64,000 nucleotides of DNA from [Borrelia] tanukii (GCF_030436345.1 NZ_CP124038.1:62001-126000), one strand, 5' to 3'; positions 1 to 9,178 are shown, counted from the first letter of the stretch. The notes: generated by a model not told the origin, from the letters alone. Program-made: numbers and translations.

Positions 1-1010
1 GCCAATTCAGCCTTACTTAGACTTTTAAATTTAAGTAAAAATTTAATCAAGCCAATAGCATCAATAACATGTGCTTCTTTCATCTTAAGAAGTTCATAAT
101 TGGTTTTTACTACCTTAAAATTGCTTACAATACTTTCCCCCAAAATAACATTAGCCTCACCAAGAACTTTCAAAACCCTAACATTAGTATAAAATGAAAC
201 AAAAAATTTACCTTCATTCTTTATTTGATTCAAGAAGCAATAAAAATTACTGTAAGGCTCTATTTCAAAATTATCCATTTCAAGTGTTTCTTTAACGCTT
301 GAATCAAGTTTTTTTGTATCAATAAAAAGAACGTTTTTTCGATCTTTATTCCTAGATATTAAAAGAAACGAATAAAACAATGCAGACTGCTTAACATCTG
401 AACCTCTTAAATTCAATATCCAAGCAATCTCATCAAGAGCAGTAATAACATAAAAATCTGCTAAATTCTTTTCTAAAATTGGAAAAGTAGATTTGATTTT
501 TTCAGCTCTTTTATTATTCTTTTCAGCACCAATCAATTCAACTATATTACTAAACTCAAGCTGAGGTCTAGATTCCCAAATCAAATCAATTAGATCTTGA
601 TTTAAAACCTCGATATGTGTATTTTTACATTTTTCAGACAACTCTTTATAAAACTTTATACTAATCTCGTCAGAGTAAATTCCAAGCCTTGATTCTTGAA
701 GATTTGAATTTATATACGTAAAAATATCAGGTGATCCTTTTACTCCAAGCTTTATTAATTCAACTTCAGTACCCTTAAGCTCTTGATCGGCTTGCAAAAA
801 ATATCTACCATCCGTGAAAAGAGCAGCTTTGGATAATGTTACAATTACCATTCCAAAGCTACCAGAAAAGCCTGTAATAAACTCGCGAGTACTATACCTT
901 TCATGAGAATATTCGCTAAAATGAGGATCATAACCTGCTACCAAATAAGCATCAACTCCATTTTCCCTCATGTGCTTTCTAAGCAAAGCTAATCTTTTAT
1001 TAATATCCAA
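1..1010 (-). CDS. Xaa-Pro aminopeptidase (M24B, aminopeptidase P type), 5' part only
   Basis: The frame is open from 1010 to the window edge, so about 336 N-terminal residues are visible and the 3' part lies outside. The start is a TTG at 1008-1010, preceded on the minus strand by AAAGGGG. The protein begins LDINKRLALLRKHMRENG and continues with AYLVAGYDPHFSEY, FITGFSGSFG and ALFTDGRYFLQA. This is the usual creatinase-like N-terminal domain of aminopeptidase P, which releases the first residue from X-Pro peptides using two metal ions. The metal-binding pita-bread domain is not in view, so catalytic competence cannot be judged. Such enzymes normally have about 590 residues. A host-dependent spirochaete that imports peptides would use it to recycle proline peptides (inference). 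It is divergent from the HAD gene at 1124. Confidence 0.9.
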   Translation of the reverse strand, partial: MDINKRLALLRKHMRENGVDAYLVAGYDPHFSEYSHERYSTREFITGFSGSFGMVIVTLSKAALFTDGRYFLQADQELKGTEVELIKLGVKGSPDIFTYINSNLQESRLGIYSDEISIKFYKELSEKCKNTHIEVLNQDLIDLIWESRPQLEFSNIVELIGAEKNNKRAEKIKSTFPILEKNLADFYVITALDEIAWILNLRGSDVKQSALFYSFLLISRNKDRKNVLFIDTKKLDSSVKETLEMDNFEIEPYSNFYCFLNQIKNEGKFFVSFYTNVRVLKVLGEANVILGESIVSNFKVVKTNYELLKMKEAHVIDAIGLIKFLLKFKSLSKAEL

Positions 1011-1085
1011 AAAAATCCCCTTTATAAACTCTACTAGTAGTAGTATACCAAATAATTATCAATTTAAAAATAAAAAATTATTTGA

Positions 1086-1091
1086 TATAAT
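1086..1091 (+). promoter_or_regulatory. Possible -10 element for the HAD/M29 operon
   Basis: A perfect TATAAT lies 32 bases upstream of the ATG at 1124, in the 113-base gap between divergent genes. I see no convincing -35 hexamer at 16-18 bases spacing, so this is a weak call. The same gap holds a TATACT on the minus strand (1042-1047) that could serve the peptidase gene, also without a clear -35. Confidence 0.35.
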
Positions 1092-1123
1092 TTAGCTTGA
1101 AATTAACTCCTAAAGGATAAAAT

Positions 1124-2014
1124 ATGAAAAATATTAAAGCAGTTGTCTCTGATCTTGATGGCACTCTTTTACTATCAAAAAGCTATATTGGAGCATTTAC
1201 AGAACTTGTAATCAAAAAATTAACAAAAGAAAAAAAGAAATTCATAATAGCAACAGGAAGAAGTAAAAATGAAATCATCCAAATTACAAAAAAAATAGAT
1301 CAACTGCAAGCTTCATTTTTCATTACATTAAACGGAGCAAAAGTCTACAACCAAGAATGGAAATTAATAAAAAGTCGCAATTTATCTCCTGAAGTAGTAA
1401 AGAAAATTTTAAATTTAAGAGATAAAAAGTTTAGTCACATACCTCATTTTTTACATAAAGCAGATCAATACGACGACCAATTAAATATTGATATCAAGAC
1501 TAAAATTGCAATGGATAAATGCCAAAAATTAAAAAAAGAATCTAATATCTTAAGACATGAAATAGTCAGTCCAATCAGTAAAATTCAAGAAATTAAAGAC
1601 TTTAGCGAGCTTGAAAATTTTGAAAATGTTGCAAAAATAGTATTAGCTGGCAAAGAAGAAAGCCTAATAGAATATGAAGTAATGATTTTAGAGAAATACA
1701 GAGGAGAAATAAATGCATACCTTTCTACTCCAAATTCACTAGAAATTGTAGATCATAAAGTTTCAAAAGGAAATGCATTAAAAGAAGTTCTTAAAACTAT
1801 CAATATTGATTTAAGCGAAACCATAGCTTTTGGCGATGGATTTAATGATACTGACATGTTAAAAAATGTAAAAAAGGGATTAATAATGGGAAATGCAAAT
1901 TATAGATTAAAAGAAATGCTATCTTACTTAGAAGTAATAGGAACAAATGATGAAGAAGCTGTTGCAAATTACATTAATGAGAATGTTTTAGAAGAACCTA
2001 TTCAGGAGGAATAA
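1124..2014 (+). CDS. HAD-superfamily phosphatase, Cof type
   Basis: The 296-residue protein has the HAD nucleophile motif near its N-terminus (DLDGTLL, first Asp about residue 10), the small-residue-rich IATGRS block of motif II near residue 44, and the acidic motif IV GDGFNDTDML near residue 240. The long insert between motifs II and III is the cap domain of Cof-type (type IIB) enzymes, which usually dephosphorylate sugar phosphates or flavin/pyridoxal nucleotides. The substrate cannot be read from sequence. Start is ATG with AAAGGAT upstream. The stop directly abuts the next start, so it is probably co-transcribed with the aminopeptidase. Confidence 0.9.
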   Translation: MKNIKAVVSDLDGTLLLSKSYIGAFTELVIKKLTKEKKKFIIATGRSKNEIIQITKKIDQLQASFFITLNGAKVYNQEWKLIKSRNLSPEVVKKILNLRDKKFSHIPHFLHKADQYDDQLNIDIKTKIAMDKCQKLKKESNILRHEIVSPISKIQEIKDFSELENFENVAKIVLAGKEESLIEYEVMILEKYRGEINAYLSTPNSLEIVDHKVSKGNALKEVLKTINIDLSETIAFGDGFNDTDMLKNVKKGLIMGNANYRLKEMLSYLEVIGTNDEEAVANYINENVLEEPIQEE

Positions 2015-3253
2015 ATGGAGAAAGATTTAATAAAATATGCAGAACTTATAATTTTAAAGGGAATTAATTTACAAAAAAATCAGTGTGTTTTAATTCAAGG
2101 ATCAATCGAAAATTACAATTTTTTAAGAATATTAGCAAAAAAAGCTTATGAACATGGAGCTAAATATGTCAAGCTAAATATTAAAGACATTGATATTTTA
2201 AAATCAAGATTAAAATTCTCAAAAGAAAAAAGCTTAGAATTTATTCCAAATGCCGAAAAGGCCTTTTTAGAAGAAATGGTTCAAGACAAATGGGCAAGAA
2301 TAAGCGTCGATGATACAGAAAATTTTGAAGACTTAAAAGAAAGCATTGGTCAAAAAATGTCAATTTATCAAAAAGCCTTAAGTTTGGCAAGCAAAACTTT
2401 ATCGCAAGCAATAATGAGTAACGAAATAGCTTGGTGTGTTGTTTGTTCACCAGGTCCAAAATGGGCTTCCAAAGTTTTAAATAAAAAAGAAGAAAATAAA
2501 ACCTTAGAAGAATTTTTCAAAATACAAAAGAAAATATTGTTACTTGACAGTGAAAATCCAATAGAAAAATGGGAATCCCATGGAAAAAAACTTCACAAAA
2601 GATGTAACATATTAAATGAACTTAACCTAGAAAAAGTAATTTTTAAAAACGAAAAAACAAATTTAGAAGTATATCTGCTTGAAACTTCTCTATGGACAGG
2701 CGGAAGCGAAAAAATCAAAGGAACAGAAATAGAATTCAATGCCAACATGCCAACAGAAGAAGTTTTTACAACTCCAAACTATAAAAAAACAAAAGGAATT
2801 GTGTATGCCACTCGCCCTGTCATGGTGCTTGGAACACTAATATCTGGAATATGGTTAAAATTTGAAAATGGAAAAGTTGTTGACTTTGGATGTGATGATG
2901 AGAAACAAAAAGAAATATTAAAATCACACATCGAAACCGACATACAAGCAAAATATATAGGAGAAGTAGCACTAGTTGATAGCAGCTCCCCTATTTATCA
3001 AAGCAATCTTATTTTTTACAGCACATTATACGATGAGAATGCAAGCTGCCACATAGCGCTGGGAGCCGCATATCCATCTTGCTTAAGTAACGAAGAAGAT
3101 TTAAAAACCGACACCGATAAACTAACTTACGGATGCAACGTTTCATTAATACACACAGATTTAATGATTGGAAGCGACGACTTAAATGTCATTGGAGTAG
3201 GAAAAAATGGAAAAGAATACACAATAATAAAAGCTGGCAAATTCACAATATAA
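2015..3253 (+). CDS. M29-family aminopeptidase (AmpS / aminopeptidase II type)
   Basis: The 412 residues are the normal length for family M29. Recognisable blocks are NMPTEEVFTTP (about 243-253, with metal-binding Glu), HIALGAAYPSC (with metal-binding His, about 342) and HTDLMIGSDDLNV near the C-terminus (His and Asp ligands). These are the conserved metal sites of the thermophilic aminopeptidase AmpT/AmpS group, broad-specificity enzymes that remove N-terminal residues in the cytoplasm. The start has a strong AGGAGGA ribosome site 4 bases upstream, lying inside the end of the HAD gene. Together with the Xaa-Pro peptidase next door this suggests peptide recycling (inference). Confidence 0.92.
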   Translation: MEKDLIKYAELIILKGINLQKNQCVLIQGSIENYNFLRILAKKAYEHGAKYVKLNIKDIDILKSRLKFSKEKSLEFIPNAEKAFLEEMVQDKWARISVDDTENFEDLKESIGQKMSIYQKALSLASKTLSQAIMSNEIAWCVVCSPGPKWASKVLNKKEENKTLEEFFKIQKKILLLDSENPIEKWESHGKKLHKRCNILNELNLEKVIFKNEKTNLEVYLLETSLWTGGSEKIKGTEIEFNANMPTEEVFTTPNYKKTKGIVYATRPVMVLGTLISGIWLKFENGKVVDFGCDDEKQKEILKSHIETDIQAKYIGEVALVDSSSPIYQSNLIFYSTLYDENASCHIALGAAYPSCLSNEEDLKTDTDKLTYGCNVSLIHTDLMIGSDDLNVIGVGKNGKEYTIIKAGKFTI

Positions 3254-3267
3254 AAGGAGGTTTAATA

Positions 3268-3729
3268 ATGATAATGGCATTGCTTACCAATGATCTTTTT
3301 TTATCTTGCCTTGTATCAGGAATTTCTGCTCAAGTGATTAAATATGGCATCCAAACCGTAAAAACAAGAAAGTTAAAACTAACTCCAGTACATCTTTTAA
3401 AAAAAATTTTTCTAGAAACAGGAGGCATGCCAAGCAGTCATTCATCAACAGTTACTGCTCTTTCAACCTCAATTGCACTAACTGAAGGAATAGGTACAAA
3501 TTTTATAATAGCTCTTGCCTTTGCCCTTATTACAATAAGAGATTCTTTCGGCGTAAGATATATGTCTGGGGTTCAGGCAGAATATTTGAATGCATTATCA
3601 GAAAAATTAAAAAAAGAAATAAAAATTGACACAACAAAAATAAAAGTAGTCAAAGGGCATAAAAAGAAAGAGGTTCTAACGGGCATAATAATAGGAATAT
3701 TCTCTGCATATATTGTATGCTACTTATAG
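3268..3729 (+). CDS. Divergent PAP2-family membrane protein (YuiD-like)
   Basis: The 153-residue protein carries ETGGMPSSHSSTVTAL, the characteristic SGxxPSSHS-like block of the divergent PAP2 family (acid phosphatase / vanadium-dependent haloperoxidase related), followed by RDSFGVRYMSGVQAEYLN. There are about four hydrophobic segments. Family members are small membrane proteins of unsettled function. The likely start is ATG 3268, because AAGGAGG sits at 3254-3260 with 7-base spacing. The frame stays open upstream to 3133 but that part overlaps the aminopeptidase and has no ribosome site. A second ATG at 3274 is possible. Confidence 0.85.
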   Translation: MIMALLTNDLFLSCLVSGISAQVIKYGIQTVKTRKLKLTPVHLLKKIFLETGGMPSSHSSTVTALSTSIALTEGIGTNFIIALAFALITIRDSFGVRYMSGVQAEYLNALSEKLKKEIKIDTTKIKVVKGHKKKEVLTGIIIGIFSAYIVCYL

Positions 3730-3744
3730 CATAGGAAAAAATAA

Positions 3745-5205
3745 ATGGTGCGTTTTTTAAGTTTTTTATGTTTAATTACAACAATGCCACTTATTAATTC
3801 CTGCGATATCGCTCAATTTGGAGACTACAAGCCCTTATACTTTACAAATGAAGCTGATCTGAAAATTGCTAATGAATATATAAATTCACTAGGGTACAAA
3901 ACAATCTCAGAATACACAACTAAAATTGACATTTTAGACTTTCCCGAAAATAAAAAAATCACAATAAATGAGACAAACAAACTTAACAATCTTGATCTAA
4001 GGAAAAATATATTTTTAAAAAAACTACCCAATCTTTTCAACATAGAAAATAAAAAACTTCTTTATGTTGAAAACAGGTTTAAAACTATAAATTTTAAAAA
4101 ACTAAAAAAAGATCTCAATGTTAATGTTGACATGCATTCTCTTGACTACAAAACAAAAATCAATTTTATTTCAAGCATAATATTTCTAATCATAATAATT
4201 TTATTAATTTTTTTAGACCCAGCAAATTCTATATTTACTTTAATTTTTCTATTAATTTCATCCCTTACTTTTATAATAAGCAAAGAAATAATATATTTTT
4301 ATCCATTTACAGTTCTCTCTTACTTGCTATTTTCAATAATCAATAATTTTAACAAAAATTACAATAAAATATATTTAAAAGAAATAAATTTTTTAACACT
4401 AATAACAAAAATAAAACGATTATTATTTTTGTTTATATTCACAACTATATATTTCATTACAATAATAACTTTTTTTACTACAAATATTGATCCCACTTTT
4501 ATTGTATTTACTGCAATACCAGCCCTCTGCATTTTCTTAATTTTCAGCTGGATAAAAACAGAAAGCAATTTTAAAGATACATTCTTATTCCCGATCGAAA
4601 TTAAAGAGAAAAAAAAAGCTTTAAAATCAAAAATAGCAATACATCTACTACTATTTACACTCTCATTAATACCATTCGCTTATTCAAACCATATGCTAAA
4701 TTCTTATAACAACATCAACTACCTTTACAGTAAAAAACTAAATTATTTTGATTATTTAAATCCTAATAATATTTATATAATGCTGGGATATAACAAAGAC
4801 ATGCCCAACATTGTAGGGTACCTATCCCATATTCTTTATCAAAACGAATTGAAATACAATGTTACTGCTAAATATGGGGAAATTACTAAAAATATAAAAG
4901 AAAATTACTTTGAAATCAAAAACAATAAGATAGAAATTAATCCTAAAACCGTTTACGAAGTAGACAAATCATTTATTGATGAAGCTCTTAAAAAAGATCT
5001 TGCTAGTCTGTTTTTAAAAAATAAAAACCCAATCTTAATATATAAAGAAAACAAAAATAATATCAACATAGATAAAAAAAATTACAAAATACTCTTCTTA
5101 TTCTCATTACCTTTCTTTGTATTACTATTCCTATTTAAAGCAATAAGATTTACAATTCTTTTAAACATAAATGAAAAAACCTATAGAAAATATATTCAAG
5201 GATAA
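3745..5205 (+). CDS. Polytopic membrane protein with possible lipoprotein-type N-terminus, unknown function
   Basis: I do not recognise the family of this 486-residue protein. It begins with a hydrophobic signal-like segment ending in PLINSC (Cys about residue 20), which could be a relaxed spirochaetal lipobox. A hydrophilic region follows (about 21-135), then a cluster of five or so transmembrane helices (about 140-310), a second hydrophilic domain (about 320-450) and a final helix (about 453-475). The composition is extremely rich in Ile, Lys, Asn and Phe. AGGAAAA precedes the ATG. It sits 7 bases before the RnfC/D-like gene and is probably in the same operon, so it may be an accessory part of that complex (inference only). 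Confidence 0.6.
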   Translation: MVRFLSFLCLITTMPLINSCDIAQFGDYKPLYFTNEADLKIANEYINSLGYKTISEYTTKIDILDFPENKKITINETNKLNNLDLRKNIFLKKLPNLFNIENKKLLYVENRFKTINFKKLKKDLNVNVDMHSLDYKTKINFISSIIFLIIIILLIFLDPANSIFTLIFLLISSLTFIISKEIIYFYPFTVLSYLLFSIINNFNKNYNKIYLKEINFLTLITKIKRLLFLFIFTTIYFITIITFFTTNIDPTFIVFTAIPALCIFLIFSWIKTESNFKDTFLFPIEIKEKKKALKSKIAIHLLLFTLSLIPFAYSNHMLNSYNNINYLYSKKLNYFDYLNPNNIYIMLGYNKDMPNIVGYLSHILYQNELKYNVTAKYGEITKNIKENYFEIKNNKIEINPKTVYEVDKSFIDEALKKDLASLFLKNKNPILIYKENKNNINIDKKNYKILFLFSLPFFVLLFLFKAIRFTILLNINEKTYRKYIQG

Positions 5206-5212
5206 ATAACTA

Positions 5213-7528
5213 ATGCTAGACTTAGAAAAAGTAAAAACAATTTATAAAAAATATAATAAATATGAAGTGAGCATTGACGAGATTCAAATACCTGAGTATG
5301 CACTAATACCCCTTGAAATAGAAAATTCAAAATCTGTAACATACATAATTGAAAAACAAAAAATAGAAGAAAATCAAATTTTATCGAAAAATTCAAACAT
5401 AGAACTGTACACATACTCTCCAATATCTGGAATAGTAGAAAAAATATACACAGCCAAATTTCCAGATGGGAAAGAATTAAAATCAGCACTAATCAAATTT
5501 CAAGGAAAAATAAAAACCGAAAAAATCCCAATTGAAGATGAAATCTCAAGAGAAAAAACACTGGAAAAATTAATTCAACTGGGAATCCCTTGGTTTAACG
5601 AAAGTTCTTTATTTCAATTCATAAACAAATGTAAAAAAATAGACAAAATGATTTTATTAACAAACGGAAAAGATGCATTTACAAATATTTCAGAAGCGCT
5701 GATGTCAGAAAAATTAGAAGAAATTCTTTCAGGATTCCAAATAATCGACAAAATATTTAAATTCAAAGAAATAACAATAATATCAAACAAAGACAAATTG
5801 AAAAAAGAATTGGAAAAATTGAGTATTTTTAAAAACAGAAAAATACAAATTAAATCCTTAGAAAATGCATATCCTTATACAAATCACGAAATGATAATGC
5901 ACTTTTTATACAACAAAAACGCAAAAGATGATATAAATCCTCACAATAATATTTTATTAGTAAATATTGAAGATCTATACAACACAAATCTTGCTATAAA
6001 AAATAACAATCCTTATAAGGAAAAATTTATAGCCATAAATGGTAATAAAAAAATAAAAAGCAGAATACTGAAAGTAAAAATTGGAACTTCTTTCAGTCAA
6101 ATAATAAATGAAAAAATTGATACAAAAAAATATGAAATTTTTTTAAACAACCCAGCCAACCAAATAAAAATTAAAACATTAAACATACCAATAACAAGAG
6201 ATATTTATAGCATCACCATATTAAAGAAAAAGTCAATATATGACAAAATTAGAGCATTGTTTATACCTAGTTTTTCGCCATTGCAAATGGAAAATATTAT
6301 TTTTTCATACTTAAAGAATAAAAAAATAAATGATAGCAACAAATTAAAAATATTTAAATATACAAACAAAGAAGCAGAAGAAGAAATACATAAAGTTCAA
6401 AAAGAAATTAAAGGTAAAATTCTAAATGAAAATCTAATAAATGGGGTAATATACACTGAAAACAACTTAAAAGATATATACTTTACTATCATACTAGCAT
6501 TATTGCCCAGCTTAATATTTGCTTTCCTAAACAATACAAAATTCATGACAGACACTTTGCTGTTAATATTTATTAGCATAGCAATCTATATACCAATAAT
6601 GCTAAAAATTAATTACAAATGCTTGTCTTTTTTTGTTTACAATGCCTTAATGATAAGCATTATATTGCCTTTAAATTTAGAAATTATGCTAAAAATAATC
6701 TCCTTATTATTTACTTTTTTAGTATTCTTTTACTTCTTCAGGCTATCAGCATTTTTAGCAAATCCTATATTAATTTCTTTTATGTTTTTTGTATTAAATT
6801 TTCCAGTAAGTTTTAAGCAAGCCTATCAAGAAGGATTTAAAAACTCAATATCAATAATTCCAACTTGGAACGAAATAATTAAAACAAATCCAAACATAAA
6901 AAATTTAAAAAGTTTGAATACCTTCACAAGATATGAAAACAAAAAAATAGATGCAATTGAAAATTTTGTAAATAAAAACATTTTTTCCGTTTTCAACATA
7001 ATTGTCACAAGATTTCATATTGAAAGTCTTGTGGGAGTTAATAATGAAAAAAAAATATCTCCAATCTTGCTTTATTTTGGACTCTTATTAATAGTTGGCA
7101 AATATATAATTAATAAATTAATACCATTGTCATTTTATATAAGCTTAATGACAATCTCATACATAACACATAATATAGGGCTACTAAACCACATCAGTTC
7201 AGATATGCTAACATTGCTTATTTCTCCAATACCAATGCTCTTAATATTTACAATGGCAACAGAAATTCAAATAACACCTCACTTCAAATTTGAGCAAATA
7301 CTCTACGGATCGCTATTGGCATTTATATACTTTTTAACATTAAGCTATATTCCTTTTGAAACTTTATCGGTCATAATATCTATTTTTATCTTACAAGCAA
7401 GCTCAAACTTAATAAAAAAATATAGTCTAACCTTAAAAATTAAAAAAATAATACATTTTTTGAAAACAAATAAAGAAAAAGCACTCAAAACTCCTCTTGA
7501 GAATGAAAAGGATATAATAAAATTATGA
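5213..7528 (+). CDS. Fused RnfC-like/RnfD-like protein lacking Fe-S clusters and the RnfD flavin site
   Basis: The N-terminal half (about 1-415) follows the order of RnfC: a barrel-sandwich segment with YSPISGIVEKIY (about 69-80), a Complex1-51K-like core with LLTNGKDAF (RnfC has INGAECEPY at this point) and a long helix ending in FQIIDKIFKFKEI. After that come YPYTNHEMIMHFLY, an SLBB-like stretch with KIGTSFSQII (RnfC: PIGTPVSELI) and ITRDIYSITIL (RnfC: VTKGTSGILVL). The CxxCxxC ferredoxin domain of RnfC is absent, and I see only two Cys in 771 residues. The C-terminal half (from about 418) has about ten helices and ends like RnfD, with MATEIQITPHFKFEQILYG against MATDPVTSPVTPRGQLIFG. The RnfD flavin-attachment block (S/T-GAT-P) reads SLVGVNN, with no Thr. 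The next gene overlaps by ATGA. This is an assignment by eye and needs a profile search. Confidence 0.72.
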   Translation: MLDLEKVKTIYKKYNKYEVSIDEIQIPEYALIPLEIENSKSVTYIIEKQKIEENQILSKNSNIELYTYSPISGIVEKIYTAKFPDGKELKSALIKFQGKIKTEKIPIEDEISREKTLEKLIQLGIPWFNESSLFQFINKCKKIDKMILLTNGKDAFTNISEALMSEKLEEILSGFQIIDKIFKFKEITIISNKDKLKKELEKLSIFKNRKIQIKSLENAYPYTNHEMIMHFLYNKNAKDDINPHNNILLVNIEDLYNTNLAIKNNNPYKEKFIAINGNKKIKSRILKVKIGTSFSQIINEKIDTKKYEIFLNNPANQIKIKTLNIPITRDIYSITILKKKSIYDKIRALFIPSFSPLQMENIIFSYLKNKKINDSNKLKIFKYTNKEAEEEIHKVQKEIKGKILNENLINGVIYTENNLKDIYFTIILALLPSLIFAFLNNTKFMTDTLLLIFISIAIYIPIMLKINYKCLSFFVYNALMISIILPLNLEIMLKIISLLFTFLVFFYFFRLSAFLANPILISFMFFVLNFPVSFKQAYQEGFKNSISIIPTWNEIIKTNPNIKNLKSLNTFTRYENKKIDAIENFVNKNIFSVFNIIVTRFHIESLVGVNNEKKISPILLYFGLLLIVGKYIINKLIPLSFYISLMTISYITHNIGLLNHISSDMLTLLISPIPMLLIFTMATEIQITPHFKFEQILYGSLLAFIYFLTLSYIPFETLSVIISIFILQASSNLIKKYSLTLKIKKIIHFLKTNKEKALKTPLENEKDIIKL

Positions 7529-8085
7529 CTAATAATTTAATTGCGTGCTTGATTATTAACAACTTGACTTTAATACACTTTATTGGATTTGAGGACATAA
7601 AAATCAAAAACAATGCAATCTTAATAAAAAAATACATCATAATAACAACTACCTCTTTATTAATATATTCAACATCATTTTATCTTTATAAACTGCTTGC
7701 AAAGAACAATTTATTGTTCTTAATGCCAATTTTTTATGTAATTTTAATTTACCTGTTGATATTATCATTTAAAGTATTAAATGATATATTTATTGCTTAC
7801 AACAAAAAATCAAATTATTCAAACGATTTTATGCTTTCAAATAGCAGCTTAATTGCAATAACATTTTTTGCACTTGATAAGAACAACGGATTTTTTGAAG
7901 GATTAGAAATACTTATTCTGTCTGCACTTGGCATACTAATAGCTTTAATCTCAATAACATCAATAAAAAAAAACTTTGATAAAAAACCTAAAATCAAAAT
8001 ATTAGAAAACGAACCAATATATTTTTTTATAATGTTTATTTTATCTTTAATTCCAAATATAATTATATTAATAAACAATCAATAA
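7525..8085 (+). CDS. RnfA/RnfE (NqrD/E)-like membrane subunit without the cluster cysteines
   Basis: This 186-residue protein has six hydrophobic segments and about the same length as RnfA (193). The start, IINNLTLIHFIGFEDIKIKN, follows RnfA [20 protein letters not shown]. The middle, MLSNSSLIAITFFALDKN, follows LITTNCAVLGVALLNIN. The tail GILIALISITSIKKNFDKKP follows the helix before RERI in RnfA. In Rnf and Nqr the two Cys in these blocks bind a membrane-embedded [2Fe-2S] cluster between the paired A/E subunits. Here they are replaced by Glu and Ser, and the only Cys I see is residue 8. Its start overlaps the previous stop (ATGA), indicating translational coupling. Only one A/E-type gene is present. 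Confidence 0.7.
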   Translation: MTNNLIACLIINNLTLIHFIGFEDIKIKNNAILIKKYIIITTTSLLIYSTSFYLYKLLAKNNLLFLMPIFYVILIYLLILSFKVLNDIFIAYNKKSNYSNDFMLSNSSLIAITFFALDKNNGFFEGLEILILSALGILIALISITSIKKNFDKKPKIKILENEPIYFFIMFILSLIPNIIILINNQ

Positions 8086-8100
8086 TAGTGAGAAATAAAA

Positions 8101-9178
8101 ATGAAAGAAAAAATAAATACATTGCTTAAACAAGCCGAAGACATTTGGAGGAAGCTTTGACAAAAAAGAAATTCAAGCTAAAATCGAAAAATATGAAAAA
8201 GAAATAAACCAAAAAAATTTTTGGAATGATCCTAAAAGAGCCCAAGAAGTTATTAAAGCTCAAAGCATCTTAAGAAACAAAATTGATCCGTGGGAAGAGC
8301 TAATCAACAAAATCAAAGACCTAAACGATCTGTGCGAAATTATTGAAAATGAAAAAGATACTAGCAGCTTGGAAATCGAATTTAATGTACTTGAAAAACA
8401 GTACAAAGATTTGCTCACAATCTCTTACTTTAAAGAAGAGCTTGATGCAAATGGTGCTTTTTTAACTATTCATTCTGGTGCTGGAGGCACTGAAGCGTGT
8501 GACTGGGTTGCAATGCTTTACAGAATGTATTCAAGATATGCTGAGAGAAAAAAATACAAAACAGAACTTATTGATTTGCTTGAAGCAGAAGGTGGAATCA
8601 AATCTGTTACAATAGAAATCAAAGGTGAGTATGCTTATGGACTGTTAAAAAGTGAAGTTGGAATACATCGTCTTGTAAGAATTTCTCCGTTTGATGCTGC
8701 TAAAAAACGACATACCTCCTTTGCATCAGTATTTGTTGACCCTGTTATTGATGAAAAAATAGAAATAATAATCAAACCAGAAGACATAAGAATTGATACA
8801 TACAGAGCATCAGGAGCCGGGGGACAACACGTCAACAAAACATCCTCTGCTGTAAGAATAACTCACATTGAAACAGGAATAGTAACTCAATCTCAAAGCG
8901 ACCGAAGTCAGCACAAAAACAAAGACATGGCAATGAAAGTTTTAAAATCAAGGCTTTACGAATACTATAAGAGTAAAGAAGACGAAAAAAACAAATCCAA
9001 ACAAGACACAAAAAAAGAAATTTCTTGGGGCAACCAAATAAGATCTTACGTATTTCAACCTTACAATTTGGTAAAAGATCACAGAACAAAATTTGAAAAT
9101 TCAAACACCACTTCGGTTATGGACGGCAATATAGATAATTTCATAGAAGAGTATTTAAAATGGAAAAGCTTAAACTAA
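8101..9178 (+). CDS. prfB: Peptide chain release factor 2, with programmed +1 frameshift
   Basis: The gene is two overlapping frames: 8101-8157 (19 codons, ending CTT before an in-frame TGA) and 8159-9178 (339 codons plus stop), giving 358 residues after one base (8158) is skipped. The second frame contains the RF2 stop-reading tripeptide in RISPFDAAKKRHTSF and the peptidyl-tRNA hydrolysis motif GAGGQHVNKTSSA, and lacks obvious defects. RF2 ends translation at UGA and UAA. Premature UGA at codon 20 is the classical autoregulatory device: when RF2 is scarce, ribosomes shift and make more. Starting the gene at the later ATG 8369 would lose about 90 residues of the N-terminal domain. The following gene starts inside its last codons. 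Confidence 0.97.
8147..8161 (+). promoter_or_regulatory. RF2 programmed frameshift site
   Basis: The sequence is GGAGG AAG CTT TGA C: an internal Shine-Dalgarno-like GGAGG (8147-8151), a 3-base spacer, the slippery CTT (8155-8157) and the in-frame stop TGA (8158-8160) followed by C. Spacing and the CUU-UGA-C core match the well-studied Escherichia coli prfB site. Confidence 0.95.

Noticed and set aside
1031..1040. CTACTAGTAG palindrome near the peptidase start
   Set aside because: Only 10 bases long and isolated; no second copy noticed, so chance is likely.
2241..2459. Small opposite-strand open frames inside larger genes (this and many similar ones)
   Set aside because: They lack ribosome sites and recognisable domains and lie within clearly coding genes on the other strand.
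3133..3267. Upstream extension of the PAP2-like gene
   Set aside because: The extension overlaps the M29 peptidase in another frame and has no ribosome site, whereas AAGGAGG precedes ATG 3268.
8369..9178. prfB as an ordinary gene starting at ATG 8369
   Set aside because: It would lose about 90 residues of the RF2 N-terminal domain; the frameshift site at 8147-8161 explains the full gene from 8101.
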